Below are positions 22,845 through 32,825 of a DNA stretch of 33,048 nt, in pieces. A program made the translations under genes and the position numbers. Source of the stretch: Pseudomonadota bacterium (GTDB lineage Bacteria > Pseudomonadota > Alphaproteobacteria > Acetobacterales > Acetobacteraceae); NCBI GenBank assembly GCA_021781835.1, contig JAJXWD010000032.1, forward strand, positions 1 to 33,048, given 5' to 3'. The notes under the pieces are model-generated. The model was not told where the DNA came from, made no database searches, and saw nothing but the letters and a program-made list of their open reading frames with translations. The number at the start of each line of letters is the position of its first letter. Position 1 is the first letter of the stretch.

Positions 22845-24476
22845 TTAAAGGGCGGTGTGGGTTTCGCGCAGCACGCGCTTGTTCAGCTTGCCGACGCTGG
22901 TCTTGGGCAGGGCCTCGACGAAGTCGATGCGGTCGGGGACGGCGTATTTGGAGATGATGCCGCGATCGGCGTAGGCGCCAAGATGCAGCTTGAGCTCGTC
23001 GGGCGTGGCGCTCTGGCCGGGTTTGAGGACCAGGATGGCCAGCGGGCGCTCGCCCCATTTGGGGTCGCGCACGCCGATCACGGCGGCCTCGGCGATGGCG
23101 GGGTGGCGCAGGAGGAGATCCTCGACATCGAGCGAGGAGACCCATTCGCCGCCGGTCTTGATGACATCTTTCAGGCGGTCGACGATCTTGATGGTGCCGT
23201 CGGGCTCACGGACCGCGACATCGCCGGTGTGCAGCCAGCCGCCCTGCCAGAGCGCGGCGGAATTGGCGGGGTCTTTGAGGTAGCCGGCGGTGAGCCAGGG
23301 GGCGCGGGCGACGATCTCGCCGCGCGAGGCGCCGTCCCATGGGAGTTCGCGCATCTCCTCATCGACCAGCTTGAGCTGCACCAGCGGCGCGGGGCGGCCG
23401 GTTTTGCAGCGCGCCTCGGCCTGGGCCTCGGGCGGCTGGGCCAGTTGCGCGGGCGTGAGCTGGGCGAGGGTGAGGATCGGGCAGGTCTCGGACATGCCAT
23501 AGCCCGTGAAGGCATCCACACCGCGCGCGAGGGCGGCCAGGCATTGGGCGCGGGTCATGGCCGAGCCGCCGATGACGACTTTCCAGCCCTCCAGAGAGAC
23601 ATTGTGTTTGGCGGCGGCGTCCATGATCATCTGCAAGATGGTGGGCACGCAATGCGAGAAGGTGACGCCTTCGGTCTTGATCAGCTCGACCAGCAGCTCG
23701 GGCTGGTAGCGGCCGGGATAGATTTGCTTCACCCCCATGGTGGAGGCGATGTAGGGCATGCCCCAGGCATGGACGTGGAACATCGGCGTCACGGGCATGT
23801 AGACGTCGTTTTGGTTGAAGCGCCCCTGGCCGGTGCCCGAGAGCGCCGCGCGCACGGCGAATGTGTGCATGACCAGCTGGCGGTGGCTGAAGAACACGCC
23901 CTTGGGCAGGCCGGTGGTGCCGGTGGTGTAGAAGGTGGTGGCGCGGGTGTTTTCGTCGAATTCGGGGAAGGCGAAGCGGGGCGGGGCCGCGGCCAGCAGG
24001 GCTTCATATTCGCCGGCCAGCGGCAGGGTGGTGGCGGGGCGCGCGGGGGTGTCGGAGAGCAAGATGACGGTTTTGCCGGGATCGACGCGGTCCCAGAGGC
24101 TCTCGAGCAAGGGCAGGAACTCGGCATTGACCAGGAGGACATCATCCTCGGCGTGGTTGATGGTGTAGAGGATCTGCTCGGGCGAGAGGCGGACATTGAT
24201 GGTGTGCAGCACCGCCCCCGACATGGGGATGGCGAAGAAACATTCGAGATAGCGGGGCGTGTCCCAGTCCATGACGCCGACGGTCATGTTGGGGCGCAGC
24301 CCGAACGCGGCCAGCGCGCCGGCCAGGCGGTGTATGCGCTCATGCAGCGTGGCATAGCCGTGGCGCGAACGGTTGGCGTAGAGAATTTCGTTGCCGCCGG
24401 CCGCGGTCATGGCCATGGCGAGCAGGTCTCTGATGAGCAGGGGGGCGCTTTGCGTGCCGGTGGGCAGGTCGGTCAT
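22845..24476 (-). CDS. Medium-chain acyl-CoA ligase (AMP-forming, AlkK/DmdB-like)
   Basis: The 543-aa ANL-family enzyme activates a carboxylic acid to its CoA thioester through an acyl-AMP. Visible motifs are the P-loop-like FYTTGTTGLPKGVFFSHRQ, the GYGMSETCP motif, GGWLHTGDVA, KIVDRLKDVIKTGGEWVSS and the catalytic lysine in PKTSVGKLNK. ATG 24476 (AGAGGA upstream) is used; the longer open frame has no family similarity. It is first in an operon with the acyl-CoA dehydrogenase and divergent from the MalT-like regulator, which is the obvious candidate to control it. Confidence 0.92.
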   Translation of the reverse strand: MTDLPTGTQSAPLLIRDLLAMAMTAAGGNEILYANRSRHGYATLHERIHRLAGALAAFGLRPNMTVGVMDWDTPRYLECFFAIPMSGAVLHTINVRLSPEQILYTINHAEDDVLLVNAEFLPLLESLWDRVDPGKTVILLSDTPARPATTLPLAGEYEALLAAAPPRFAFPEFDENTRATTFYTTGTTGLPKGVFFSHRQLVMHTFAVRAALSGTGQGRFNQNDVYMPVTPMFHVHAWGMPYIASTMGVKQIYPGRYQPELLVELIKTEGVTFSHCVPTILQMIMDAAAKHNVSLEGWKVVIGGSAMTRAQCLAALARGVDAFTGYGMSETCPILTLAQLTPAQLAQPPEAQAEARCKTGRPAPLVQLKLVDEEMRELPWDGASRGEIVARAPWLTAGYLKDPANSAALWQGGWLHTGDVAVREPDGTIKIVDRLKDVIKTGGEWVSSLDVEDLLLRHPAIAEAAVIGVRDPKWGERPLAILVLKPGQSATPDELKLHLGAYADRGIISKYAVPDRIDFVEALPKTSVGKLNKRVLRETHTAL

Positions 24477-24700
24477 GGTGCGGTTCCTCTCTCGCCATTG
24501 GCTGGCTGTTGACGCGGCTTTGCAGCCCGCGATGGGGCGGTAATGCGCCCGGCCCCCGCCTGGCTCCATCCCCCGTACGGGGGAGCGGCCGGCAAGCAGA
24601 CGGGGGAGTGGTGGCGCCGCCCCACGGCGCGGTACGGAAGTTTATGGCGCAAAACACTATACGAAAAGCCCGCGCCGGTCATATAAAACGGGCATTGGAA

Positions 24701-27376
24701 ATGTCTGTCCCTGTCTCCGCCCGCCTGCTGGCGACCAAAACCCAACGGCCCAAGCTGCCGCCCCGGCTGGTGGCGCGCCCGCGCGTGCTGGCGCAGCTGG
24801 ACGGGGTGGAGCCGTGCGCGCTCACGCTGATCAAGGCGGCGGCGGGGTTTGGCAAGACCAGCCTGGCCATTGCCTGGGCCGAGCATCTGGCCGCGCAGGG
24901 GCACCGGATCGCCTGGGTCTCGCTCGACCCCGAGGATGACGAGCCGGGGCAGTTTTTACTGTATGTCGCGCAGGCGCTGCGCGGGGCTTGCCCCGAGATC
25001 GAGGCCCAGGCGCTCGATTTGATCTCGGAGGTCGCGCTGCTGCGCCCCTTTGACGTGGTGCGCCTGCTGCTCAACGGGCTCGCCGATCTCGATGACGACG
25101 TGTTTCTGTTTCTCGACGATTACCACGTGCTGCAAAACCCCGAGGTGGCGGAATGCGCGGGGTATCTGGTGAAACATGCGCCGGCGCAGCTGCATCTGGT
25201 GCTGACCACGCGCACAGAGCCCAATTTGCCGCTGGTGCGGCTGCGCGCCCAGGGCCAGCTGTGCGAGCTGGACGCCACGGCGCTGCGCTTTGACCTCGAG
25301 GAGACGGCGCAGTTTTTGGCCGCCGAGCAGCTGGGCCACGAGGCCGCCGCCGCCCTGCATGAAAAAACCGAGGGCTGGCCGGTGATGATGCGCATCATTG
25401 CCGCCACCGGCGCGCAGGCGGGGGGGGAGTTCGCGGGGTATGTGCGCCAGCTCTCGGTGCGCAACCGCCCCATACGCAGCCACCTCGCCGATATGCTGGG
25501 CGGGCTGCCGCCCGAGGTGGTGAGCTTTTTGACGCGCTGCGCGGTGCTGGACCATCTATGCGCCCCGCTCTGCGCCCACGTTACCGCCCAGCCCGACGCC
25601 ACCGCCATCTTCGAGACGCTGATCTCGCGCCAATTGCTGCTCACCCCGCTCGATGCCGATGGCGTGTGGTTCCGGCTGCACCCGCTGCTGCGCGGGTTTT
25701 TGGCCCAACGCCTGGACCAGGAAGCCCCCGGCACGCTGGCCGCCCTGCACCGGCGCGCCTATGGCTGGTTTGCCGAGGCCCAGCTGTGGACGGATGCCAT
25801 CCGCCACGCCATTGCCGTGGGCGACACGGCCGAGGCCGCGCGCTGGGTGGAGCATTGCGCCATGGCGCTGCTCAAGCGCGGCGAACTGACCACGCTGTTT
25901 GCCTGGGAACGCACATTTGGGCCCGAGCTGCTGCGCAAACAGGTGAAGGCGCGCCTCGCCATTGCCTGGGGCATGGCGCTGGCCATGCGCTTTGACGAGG
26001 CGATTGCCCGCGCCAGCCGGCTGGAGGCCGAGCTGGGCAGCGCCGATGCCCAGGCCCGCGCCGCGCTGGGCTGCGAATGCCAGACCATACGCGCCGTGGC
26101 GCTGGCGCTCTCGGACCATACCGACGCCGCCCTGGCCCTGGCCGAGGATAGTCTGAAACAGCGCAGCAGCGGGCCCTGGACCACCAACACGGCGGCCAAT
26201 GTGGCGGTGATCGGCTGGTGGAAACGCGCCGAGCTGGAACGCTGCTACCATGTGCCGTGGATCAGCTTTCCCGGCGATGACGGGGCGCGCAACGTGGTGG
26301 CCACCACCTACCGCCTGTGCCTGATGGGGCTGGTGGATGACCAGCAGCTGCACCACCAGGCCGCCGCGCGGCAGTTCGCGGAGGCGATGCGCGTGGCCAG
26401 CGCCCATGCCGGGCCGCTCTCGGCCGCCGCCGCCCAGCCCGCCTGCCTGCTGGCCCAGGCGCTCTACGACCAGGGCCAGACCGATGAGGCGGAGGCGCTG
26501 CTCAGCCCCCGCCTGCCGTTGGTCAATGCCGTGTGCATGATCGAATGCGTGATCCGGGCCTATACGATGCTGGCCAGGGTCACTCTGGCGCGCGGCGCGC
26601 ACGAGGCCGCCGAGCGGCTGCTGGAGGGGGCGGCGCAGCTGGCGCTCTCGCGCCGCTGGGTGCGGCTGGAGGCACGGGTGCTGCATGAGCGCGCGCGCAT
26701 GGCGCTGCTCTGCCGCAAGACCGAGGAGGCGGCTTCGTTTGTGGCGCGGTTGCAGCATTTGCGCGAAACCGTGCAGGACCGCCAAAGCGCCCTGCGGGCC
26801 GAGGTGCAGGCCGAACTGGACCTGGCCGGCGCGCTGGCCCACCAGGCGCGCGGCGAGACCGCCCAGAGCGTGGCCCTGGCCCGCAGCGCCAAGGCCCAGG
26901 CCGGCGCGCACCGCAACCGCCGCCGCGAGCTGGAGGCCGCCGCCCTGCTCGCCATGCTGCTGGAGGGGGCGGATGCCGACGCCGCGCTGCGCGAGGCCCT
27001 GGCGCTGGCCGAGGGGGGCGGGCATGTGCAGCTGTTCCTGGACCTGCTGCCCTTTGCCGCCCCGAGCTTTACCGCCCGGCTGAAGGCGCTGGCCCAAAAG
27101 CCCGAGCCCGCGCCGCACGCCGGCTTGGCCCGCCAGATTGGCGCGCGCCTGCCGGGCGAAAGCCCGCCCGCGCCCCCTGCCCTGCATCTGAGCCCGCGCG
27201 AGCGCGATATTTTGCAATTATTGGTCAATGGCCAGACCAACAAGGCCATCGCCCGGGCGCTCAACGTGACGCCCGAGACCATCAAGACCCATATCAAGCG
27301 GATTTTTCAGAAGCTCAATGTCACCAACCGCAGCCAGGCGGTGTCGCGCTATTATCAGAGCCGGTTGGGGGCGTGA
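24701..27376 (+). CDS. MalT-like LuxR-family ATP-dependent transcriptional regulator
   Basis: The 891-aa protein is a large ATP-binding (LAL/STAND) regulator. Walker A is AAAGFGKT (residues 46-53), Walker B VFLFLDD (about 134-140). A long helical TPR-like region follows, and a C-terminal LuxR HTH (LSPRERDILQLLVNGQTNKA, then IARALNVTPETIKTHIKRIF). ATG 24701 starts the family N-terminus (SVPVSARLLATKTQRPKLPP); ATG 24644, with GGAAG upstream, is a real alternative that adds 19 residues. Such proteins bind a small ligand and ATP, then oligomerise on promoters. Divergence from the ligase-dehydrogenase operon suggests it activates that operon. Confidence 0.88.
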   Translation: MSVPVSARLLATKTQRPKLPPRLVARPRVLAQLDGVEPCALTLIKAAAGFGKTSLAIAWAEHLAAQGHRIAWVSLDPEDDEPGQFLLYVAQALRGACPEIEAQALDLISEVALLRPFDVVRLLLNGLADLDDDVFLFLDDYHVLQNPEVAECAGYLVKHAPAQLHLVLTTRTEPNLPLVRLRAQGQLCELDATALRFDLEETAQFLAAEQLGHEAAAALHEKTEGWPVMMRIIAATGAQAGGEFAGYVRQLSVRNRPIRSHLADMLGGLPPEVVSFLTRCAVLDHLCAPLCAHVTAQPDATAIFETLISRQLLLTPLDADGVWFRLHPLLRGFLAQRLDQEAPGTLAALHRRAYGWFAEAQLWTDAIRHAIAVGDTAEAARWVEHCAMALLKRGELTTLFAWERTFGPELLRKQVKARLAIAWGMALAMRFDEAIARASRLEAELGSADAQARAALGCECQTIRAVALALSDHTDAALALAEDSLKQRSSGPWTTNTAANVAVIGWWKRAELERCYHVPWISFPGDDGARNVVATTYRLCLMGLVDDQQLHHQAAARQFAEAMRVASAHAGPLSAAAAQPACLLAQALYDQGQTDEAEALLSPRLPLVNAVCMIECVIRAYTMLARVTLARGAHEAAERLLEGAAQLALSRRWVRLEARVLHERARMALLCRKTEEAASFVARLQHLRETVQDRQSALRAEVQAELDLAGALAHQARGETAQSVALARSAKAQAGAHRNRRRELEAAALLAMLLEGADADAALREALALAEGGGHVQLFLDLLPFAAPSFTARLKALAQKPEPAPHAGLARQIGARLPGESPPAPPALHLSPRERDILQLLVNGQTNKAIARALNVTPETIKTHIKRIFQKLNVTNRSQAVSRYYQSRLGA

Positions 27377-27390
27377 GGGCGAAAGGCTTG

Positions 27391-27440
27391 GGCGGGGAAA
27401 TGTGGACCTTTTTTATAAAAAGGGGCCACGCCCCCAAAAA
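27391..27440. terminator. Terminator between the MalT-like gene and the glycerate kinase gene
   Basis: GTGG/CCAC (27402-27405 with 27426-27429), extended through CC/GG and T/A runs to a very small loop, lies between the convergent stops; a GGGCG/CGCCC pair surrounds it. Confidence 0.5.
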
Positions 27441-27480
27441 TTTTGAATAATATGAGATGGCTGGGTAGAGGCGGGGGAAC

Positions 27481-28752
27481 TCAGAGCAGCAGCAGGGCGC
27501 GGAAATCATTGACGTTGGTGCGGGTGGGGCCGGTGATCAGCTGGTCGCCCAGCGCCGCGAAGAAAGGGTGGGCGTCGTTGGCGTCGAGCGATTGCAGGGG
27601 GGTGAGGCCGGCGGCCAGGGCGCGGGACAGCGTGTCTGGGCCGATGAGCGCGCCCGCAACCTCGGCGCCGCCATCGACGCCATCCGTATCGGCGGCCAGG
27701 GCATGGATGCCGGGCGCACCCTCGAGCGCGATGGCGAGGCTCAGCAGGAACTCGACATTGCGCCCCCCAAGCCCGGCGCCGCGCACGGTGACCGTGGTCT
27801 CGCCGCCCGAAAGCAGCACGCAAGGCGGGCGGACAGGCTGGCCGTGGCGCCGGCACTGGCGGGCGATGCCGGCCATGACCCGGCCCATTTCGCGCGCCTC
27901 GCCCTCCAGCGCGTTGCCCAGGATGAGCGGGGTGATGCCCGCCGCCCGGGCGGTTTGGGCGGCGGCCTCGAGCGCGTCTTGCGGGGTGGCGACGAACCTG
28001 ACCTCGGTGCCGGCGAAGGCCGGGTGGCCGGGTTTGGGGGTTTCAAAATCCGGGTTGGCAAGCAGGCGGGCGACCGGCGGGGGCGGCACGATATGGTGGC
28101 GCGCCAGCACGGCGCGGGCCTCGGACTGGGTGCTGGGGTCGGGGATCGTGGGGCCGGAGGCGATGATCGAGGGGTCGTCGCCCGGCACGTCGGAGACCAG
28201 CAGCGTGACCAGCCGGGCGGGCGCCGCCGCCAGGGCGAGGCGCCCGCCCTTGAGGCTGGAGAGATGTTTGCGCACGATGTTCATCTCGGCGATGCTGGCG
28301 CCCGAGGTGAGCAGCGCGCGGTTGAGGGCTTGTTTGTCGGCCAGCGTAATGCCCGGCAAGGGCGCCGCCAGCAGCGCCGAGCCGCCGCCCGAGATGAGGC
28401 AGAGCACCAGATCATCGGCGCTCAGGCCTTGCACGGCGGCGCGGATGCGGGCCGCCGCCTGCTGGCCCGCCTGGTCGGGGACGGGGTGGGCGGCCTCGAT
28501 GACCGTGAGGCGGGGCAGCGGGCCCACGCCATAGCCATAGCGCGTGACCACCACGCCGCTGAGCGGGGCGTTTTGAGGCCAGGCGGCCTCGACCGCCTGG
28601 GCCATGGCCGCCGCCGCCTTGCCCGCCCCCACCACCACCGTGCGGCCCCGCGGCGGGGCCGGCAGATGGGGGGTGAGCATGGCGGGCGCGGCGGCCCGGG
28701 CCACCGCGGCCTCGAACAGCGCGCGCAGCAGGGCGGCGGGGGTATCTGGCAT
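27481..28752 (-). CDS. Glycerate 2-kinase (MOFRL family)
   Basis: The 423-aa enzyme of the GckA/TtuD family phosphorylates D-glycerate to 2-phosphoglycerate. The N-terminal DUF4147 domain has VVVGAGKAAAAMAQAVE and LCLISGGGSALLAAPLPGI; the C-terminal MOFRL domain has LSGGETTVTVRGAGLGGRN and the end ITGPTRTNVNDFRALLL. Some relatives were annotated as hydroxypyruvate reductase. It is divergent from an IclR regulator with a 57-bp gap, so regulation by that protein is likely. The ribosome-binding site is weak. Confidence 0.92.
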   Translation of the reverse strand: MPDTPAALLRALFEAAVARAAAPAMLTPHLPAPPRGRTVVVGAGKAAAAMAQAVEAAWPQNAPLSGVVVTRYGYGVGPLPRLTVIEAAHPVPDQAGQQAAARIRAAVQGLSADDLVLCLISGGGSALLAAPLPGITLADKQALNRALLTSGASIAEMNIVRKHLSSLKGGRLALAAAPARLVTLLVSDVPGDDPSIIASGPTIPDPSTQSEARAVLARHHIVPPPPVARLLANPDFETPKPGHPAFAGTEVRFVATPQDALEAAAQTARAAGITPLILGNALEGEAREMGRVMAGIARQCRRHGQPVRPPCVLLSGGETTVTVRGAGLGGRNVEFLLSLAIALEGAPGIHALAADTDGVDGGAEVAGALIGPDTLSRALAAGLTPLQSLDANDAHPFFAALGDQLITGPTRTNVNDFRALLLL

Positions 28753-28809
28753 GGCGGCAGCATGGCAGCTTGGCCCGCGCTACGCTATAGCAGGCCGCAA
28801 GGAGGAGGC

Positions 28810-29589
28810 ATGGCCCGGCAAAGCACTATCCAGCGCGGTATTTTCTCGATCGAGAAAGGCGCGCGGCTGATCGAGGCCTTGACCCGCCAGGGCGGCGCCA
28901 TGACGCTCTCGGCCCTGGCCCAGGCCGCCGAACTGGCCCCCAGCATCGCGCACCGCTATCTGGTGAGCCTGATGCGGAGCACGTTGGTGGAGCAGCAGGC
29001 CAACGGGCTCTACGATCTGGGGCCGCTGGCCCTGGCCGCCGGGCTGGCCAGGCTCTCGCGCCTGGATGAGTACCGGGTGGGGCTGCAATTTCTCGACCAG
29101 CTGGCCGAGCGCACGCGCGAGACGGTGCTGATGACGCTGTGGACCGGCCACGGGGTGGTGGTGGTGCGCTGGCTGGAATCACCGCATCTGCTCACCATTC
29201 ATGTGCGCCCAGGCGCCAGGCTGCCGCTGCTCACCTCGGCCTCGGGGCGGCTGTTCGCGGCGTTTTTGCCTGAGCGCGTGGCCGGGCCCGCCCTGGCCGC
29301 CGAACGCGCCGCCGGCGGGGTGGCGAGGGAGGCGGGGCAGCGCTTGGACGAGGCGGACTTTGCCGCGCTGCTCGAGGATATACGCGGGCGCGGCCAGTCC
29401 CGCGTGCTGGGCGAGCTGGCGCCGGGCGTGGGCGCGCTGGCGGCGCCGGTATTCGCGGCGGGCGGGGAGATTGCGCTGGGTTTCGCCATTGTCGGCCCCA
29501 TGGGCACGCTCGATGCCGGGTGGGATGGCGAGCCCGCGCGGATTTTGCGCGAGGTGGCGGCGGCCTGCACCAAGGCGCTGGGCGGCTGA
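28810..29589 (+). CDS. IclR-family transcriptional regulator
   Basis: The 259-aa regulator has an N-terminal winged helix (GARLIEALTRQGGAMTLSAL, then AELAPSIAHRYLVSLMRSTL) and a C-terminal IclR effector domain (TVLMTLWTGHGVVVVRWLES, then RLPLLTSASGRLFAAFLPER). ATG 28810 has an AAGGAGGAGG ribosome-binding site directly upstream; a longer upstream frame runs across the glycerate kinase gene and is rejected. It probably controls the divergent glycerate 2-kinase gene in response to a small organic acid. Confidence 0.92.
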   Translation: MARQSTIQRGIFSIEKGARLIEALTRQGGAMTLSALAQAAELAPSIAHRYLVSLMRSTLVEQQANGLYDLGPLALAAGLARLSRLDEYRVGLQFLDQLAERTRETVLMTLWTGHGVVVVRWLESPHLLTIHVRPGARLPLLTSASGRLFAAFLPERVAGPALAAERAAGGVAREAGQRLDEADFAALLEDIRGRGQSRVLGELAPGVGALAAPVFAAGGEIALGFAIVGPMGTLDAGWDGEPARILREVAAACTKALGG

Positions 29590-29682
29590 AACGGTTGGGG
29601 GGCGGTTTTTTCAGCGGCGCGCGCCCTTGGGGCCGGGCGCCGGGCGGGGACGATCCAAAATTTAAGATTTATCCTGGAAGGC

Positions 29683-31773
29683 TCAGGCCGCGTGTTCGCT
29701 CCATTGGGCGCTCAGCAGCTCGATGATTTGCGCCTGAGAGGAGGCGTAGGCGCGGCTTTGAATGTCGCGGGCGGCGGCCTGGTGGTGGGCGTGCACGGCG
29801 GCGCGGAGCGCGCCGCTGCGCGCGCGCGGGCGCGGCTGGCGGGCGAGATAGCCTTGCAGAGGGCAGGTCTGGTCGAGAAATTCGCGGGCGGGCGGCTCGT
29901 TTTTGGGGAAGGCTTTCAGCCGCATGTCCCATAACAGATAGGCCGAGAGCAGGCCGAGTTCGGTTTCCGGGCGGGTGCGCTCGATGGTCCAGCAAAAACC
30001 CTGCCGCCAGGGGGCAAGGTGGCGCGCCGCCATGGGCCGGGCAATGCCGAAACCCTGGCCGTAATCGGCGCCCAATATCACCGCCGCCTCGATCAGCCCC
30101 TGGTTTTCCAGCCCCTCGACCGTGACCGGCACGCCCAGGGAATGGGCCAGGTTGGTGAGGTGGTAAATAAACTCCAGCACATGCCAGGGCCGGCGCGCCA
30201 GGGCGCCGCGCACCAGACCTTGCTCGATCTTGACCCCATCGAAGCGCAGGCTGCCCATGCGCAGCAGCGAGCTGTGGCCCGAGCCCAGATCATCCTGGAT
30301 GAGGGCGATGCCGGCCGCGCGCAGGCTGTTGAGCACGAAAAGCGGGTTGGCGGTTTGCGGCAGGTCGCTGGTTTCGAGCAGCTCAAGCTCGATTCGGCGG
30401 CCAGGGATGCCGGTTTGGCGCAAGGTCTGGAACAGGGTTTTTTGGTAGCGCAGATCGGTGAGGCCCTGGGGCGGCATGTTGAGCGACACCACCGGCGCGG
30501 GCTCGGCATAGACCTGGCCACCAAAACGCTCGGCGCGCAGATCGGCGCAGATGGTCTCGAGCCCCAGGGCGAACAGGCGCAAAAGCTCGTTATTGCCGAG
30601 CGCGCCCAGAAACTGGCCGGGGGCGATGAGCCTGCCCTCTTCGCCGCGCAGGCGGGCCAGAGCCTCGAATTTGGCGGCGTGGCCGGTTTTGAGGTCGATG
30701 ATCGGCTGGTATTCGAGCACCACATCGCCGGCGGCCAGATGGTCGAGATAGAAGAGCTTGGTGCGCACGGGGATGAGCTGGTGCTGGCGGTGGCGCAGGG
30801 CGGCGGCGCTCAGGGCTTGCTGGATTTGGGTGAACATGACCTGGCGGACGGAGGATTCGAAAAACCCGACCCAGCCGCTATAGAGGTTGACCAGGGCGAA
30901 GGTCTCGCCATCCTCGTTGACCAGGGGCATTGAGGCGCTGGCGCGAAAGCCCAGCGTGGCGCCGAAATTTTGCCAGGGGGCGAGGCTGGGGTCGAGCCGG
31001 TAGGAGGCGATCGAGGCGAACTCGCCGCTCAGCCAGGCTTTGGCGGCCGGGCCGGGCGTGGGGTCGGACGGGGTGACGCGGATGCGCGGCACAACCCCCG
31101 ACGCCATGGCGCTGAGATAAGGCTCGGCCTGCGGGCCGGCGGATTCCTCGGCCTCGAAGCGGCCTTGCTCATCGAGCCGGGCGACGAAGACGGCCAATAT
31201 GCCATCGAGCCGGGCCAGCTCGGCGATGACGCCACCATAAAGATCGTGCAGGCTGGTGGCTTTGCGGATCTTGTCGAAGATGGTGGAAAAGACCGTGATG
31301 GTTTTGGCCTCGAGCAGCTTGATGCCGCGCACCTGACATTCGAGGTCGAACATCAAGCGCTGGTCGAGGATGCGCATGAGGCGGTGGATTTGCACCGGAT
31401 CTCCCGCCGCCTCGAGCACCTGGGTGTGCAGATGGTCCTGGTAGGCGTTGTAGAGCTGGATCAACCAGACTTCCTGCACGCCGATGAGCATGTGGACCCG
31501 GCCGACGGTGCGGGCGGCCTGCTCGTGGGCGGCCCTGCTCAGGGCGGGGTCGAAGATCGCGCTCAGGTAATGGATTTGCCGGGCTTGCAGTCCCGCGCGC
31601 TCGGGCGGGGTGATGTAGGACATGATCGCCGCGGTCTGGTCATGATCGGCGAGCAGGGCTTTGACCGTGGGGCCGAAACGCTCGGCCGCCTGGCTGAGCC
31701 AGGGGGCGAAGCTGGCCAGCAACGCGGCGGATGCCGGGCCATAGGCGGGGTCTGCCGCATCTGGTCGGGCCAT
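29683..31773 (-). CDS. Globin-coupled sensor with GAF and EAL domains
   Basis: The 696-aa protein has three parts. Residues 10-160 look like a globin-coupled sensor domain, with the proximal-histidine motif TVGRVHMLIGVQEVWLIQLY (His94). Residues 165-320 form a GAF-like domain (TSLHDLYGGVIAELARLDGI). The last part is an EAL phosphodiesterase domain: FEALARLRG, SLNMPPQG, ELLETSDL, IQDDLGSGHSSLLRM, VKIEQGLV and VEGLEN. Compared with the consensus, DDFG is DDLG and KIDR is KIEQ, but the main metal-binding and catalytic Glu/Asp/Lys look kept. It likely hydrolyses cyclic di-GMP in response to oxygen or another gas. ATG 31773 is chosen over a TTG upstream. Confidence 0.83.
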   Translation of the reverse strand: MARPDAADPAYGPASAALLASFAPWLSQAAERFGPTVKALLADHDQTAAIMSYITPPERAGLQARQIHYLSAIFDPALSRAAHEQAARTVGRVHMLIGVQEVWLIQLYNAYQDHLHTQVLEAAGDPVQIHRLMRILDQRLMFDLECQVRGIKLLEAKTITVFSTIFDKIRKATSLHDLYGGVIAELARLDGILAVFVARLDEQGRFEAEESAGPQAEPYLSAMASGVVPRIRVTPSDPTPGPAAKAWLSGEFASIASYRLDPSLAPWQNFGATLGFRASASMPLVNEDGETFALVNLYSGWVGFFESSVRQVMFTQIQQALSAAALRHRQHQLIPVRTKLFYLDHLAAGDVVLEYQPIIDLKTGHAAKFEALARLRGEEGRLIAPGQFLGALGNNELLRLFALGLETICADLRAERFGGQVYAEPAPVVSLNMPPQGLTDLRYQKTLFQTLRQTGIPGRRIELELLETSDLPQTANPLFVLNSLRAAGIALIQDDLGSGHSSLLRMGSLRFDGVKIEQGLVRGALARRPWHVLEFIYHLTNLAHSLGVPVTVEGLENQGLIEAAVILGADYGQGFGIARPMAARHLAPWRQGFCWTIERTRPETELGLLSAYLLWDMRLKAFPKNEPPAREFLDQTCPLQGYLARQPRPRARSGALRAAVHAHHQAAARDIQSRAYASSQAQIIELLSAQWSEHAA

Positions 31774-31862
31774 GGGCAAGGCGGGGGTCCATTGGTTGGG
31801 GTGGCGGGATGGACCTCATTTTACGATGAACATGGCTAAAAACCGCTTAACGGCGCGGCCGG

Positions 31863-32825
31863 TCAGCGCCGCGCGTGCAGGGCCTCTATGTAGCGCACCG
31901 TGCCCGACGCGCTGCGCGTGACCACCGAATGGGTGACCAGATGCAAGCCCAGCCGGTGCACGCCTTTCAGCCAGTCTCCCGAGGTGACGCCGGTGGCGGC
32001 GAACAGCACCGGGCCGCGGGCCATGTCTTCCAGCTCGTAGATGCGCTGGGGGTCGGTGATGCCCATGCCGCGCGCGCGCTCGATCTGGGCTTCGTCCTCG
32101 AACAGCAGGCGGCCTTGCATCTGGCCGCCAAGGCAGCGCAGCGCGGCGGCGGCCAGCACGCCCTCGGGCGCGCCGCCCGAGCCGATGAACAGATCTATGC
32201 CGCTCGCCGGCTGGGCCACCGCGATGACCCCCGCGACATCGCCCGAGCCGATGAGGGTGATGCGCGCGCCCGCATCGCGGCAGGCGGCGATGAGCGGGGC
32301 GTGGCGCTCGCGCTCGAGCATGCACACCATCAGCTCGCCCACCGCGCAGCCCTTGGCCTCGGCCAGGCGGGCGAGGTTTTGCTCGACCGGCAGGGACAGC
32401 GCCACCACGCCCGGCGGCAGGCCGGGGCCGACGGCGATTTTTTCCATATATACATCGGGCGCGTGCAAAAACCCGCCCTTGGGGGCAAGCGCCACCACGG
32501 CAAGCGCGTTGGGCGCGCCGCTGGCGGCCGTGGAGGTGCCTTCGAGCGGATCGACGGCGATGTCCATCTCCGGGCCGCCAGCCCCCAGGCGCTCGCCGAT
32601 ATAGAGCATGGGGGCTTCGTCCATCTCGCCTTCGCCAATGACCACGGTGCCGGAAATATCGACCGAATCAAAGGCGCGGCGCATGGCCTCGACGGCGGCG
32701 CCGTCGGCCTGGTCCTTGTCGCCGCGCCCAATCCAGCGGGCGGCGGCGAGGGCGCCGGCCTCGGTCACGCGCACCAGCTCGAGGGCCAGATTACGGTCTG
32801 AATGCAGCCTTGCCGGTATGGTCAT
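31863..32825 (-). CDS. glpX: Fructose-1,6-bisphosphatase class II
   Basis: The 320-aa metal-dependent phosphatase converts fructose 1,6-bisphosphate to fructose 6-phosphate for gluconeogenesis. Motifs include [34 protein letters not shown], the metal site [12 protein letters not shown] and [23 protein letters not shown] 32825 overlaps the pgi stop (ATGA), which fixes the start. Clustering with pgi, which uses its product, makes sense metabolically. Confidence 0.95.
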   Translation of the reverse strand: MTIPARLHSDRNLALELVRVTEAGALAAARWIGRGDKDQADGAAVEAMRRAFDSVDISGTVVIGEGEMDEAPMLYIGERLGAGGPEMDIAVDPLEGTSTAASGAPNALAVVALAPKGGFLHAPDVYMEKIAVGPGLPPGVVALSLPVEQNLARLAEAKGCAVGELMVCMLERERHAPLIAACRDAGARITLIGSGDVAGVIAVAQPASGIDLFIGSGGAPEGVLAAAALRCLGGQMQGRLLFEDEAQIERARGMGITDPQRIYELEDMARGPVLFAATGVTSGDWLKGVHRLGLHLVTHSVVTRSASGTVRYIEALHARR

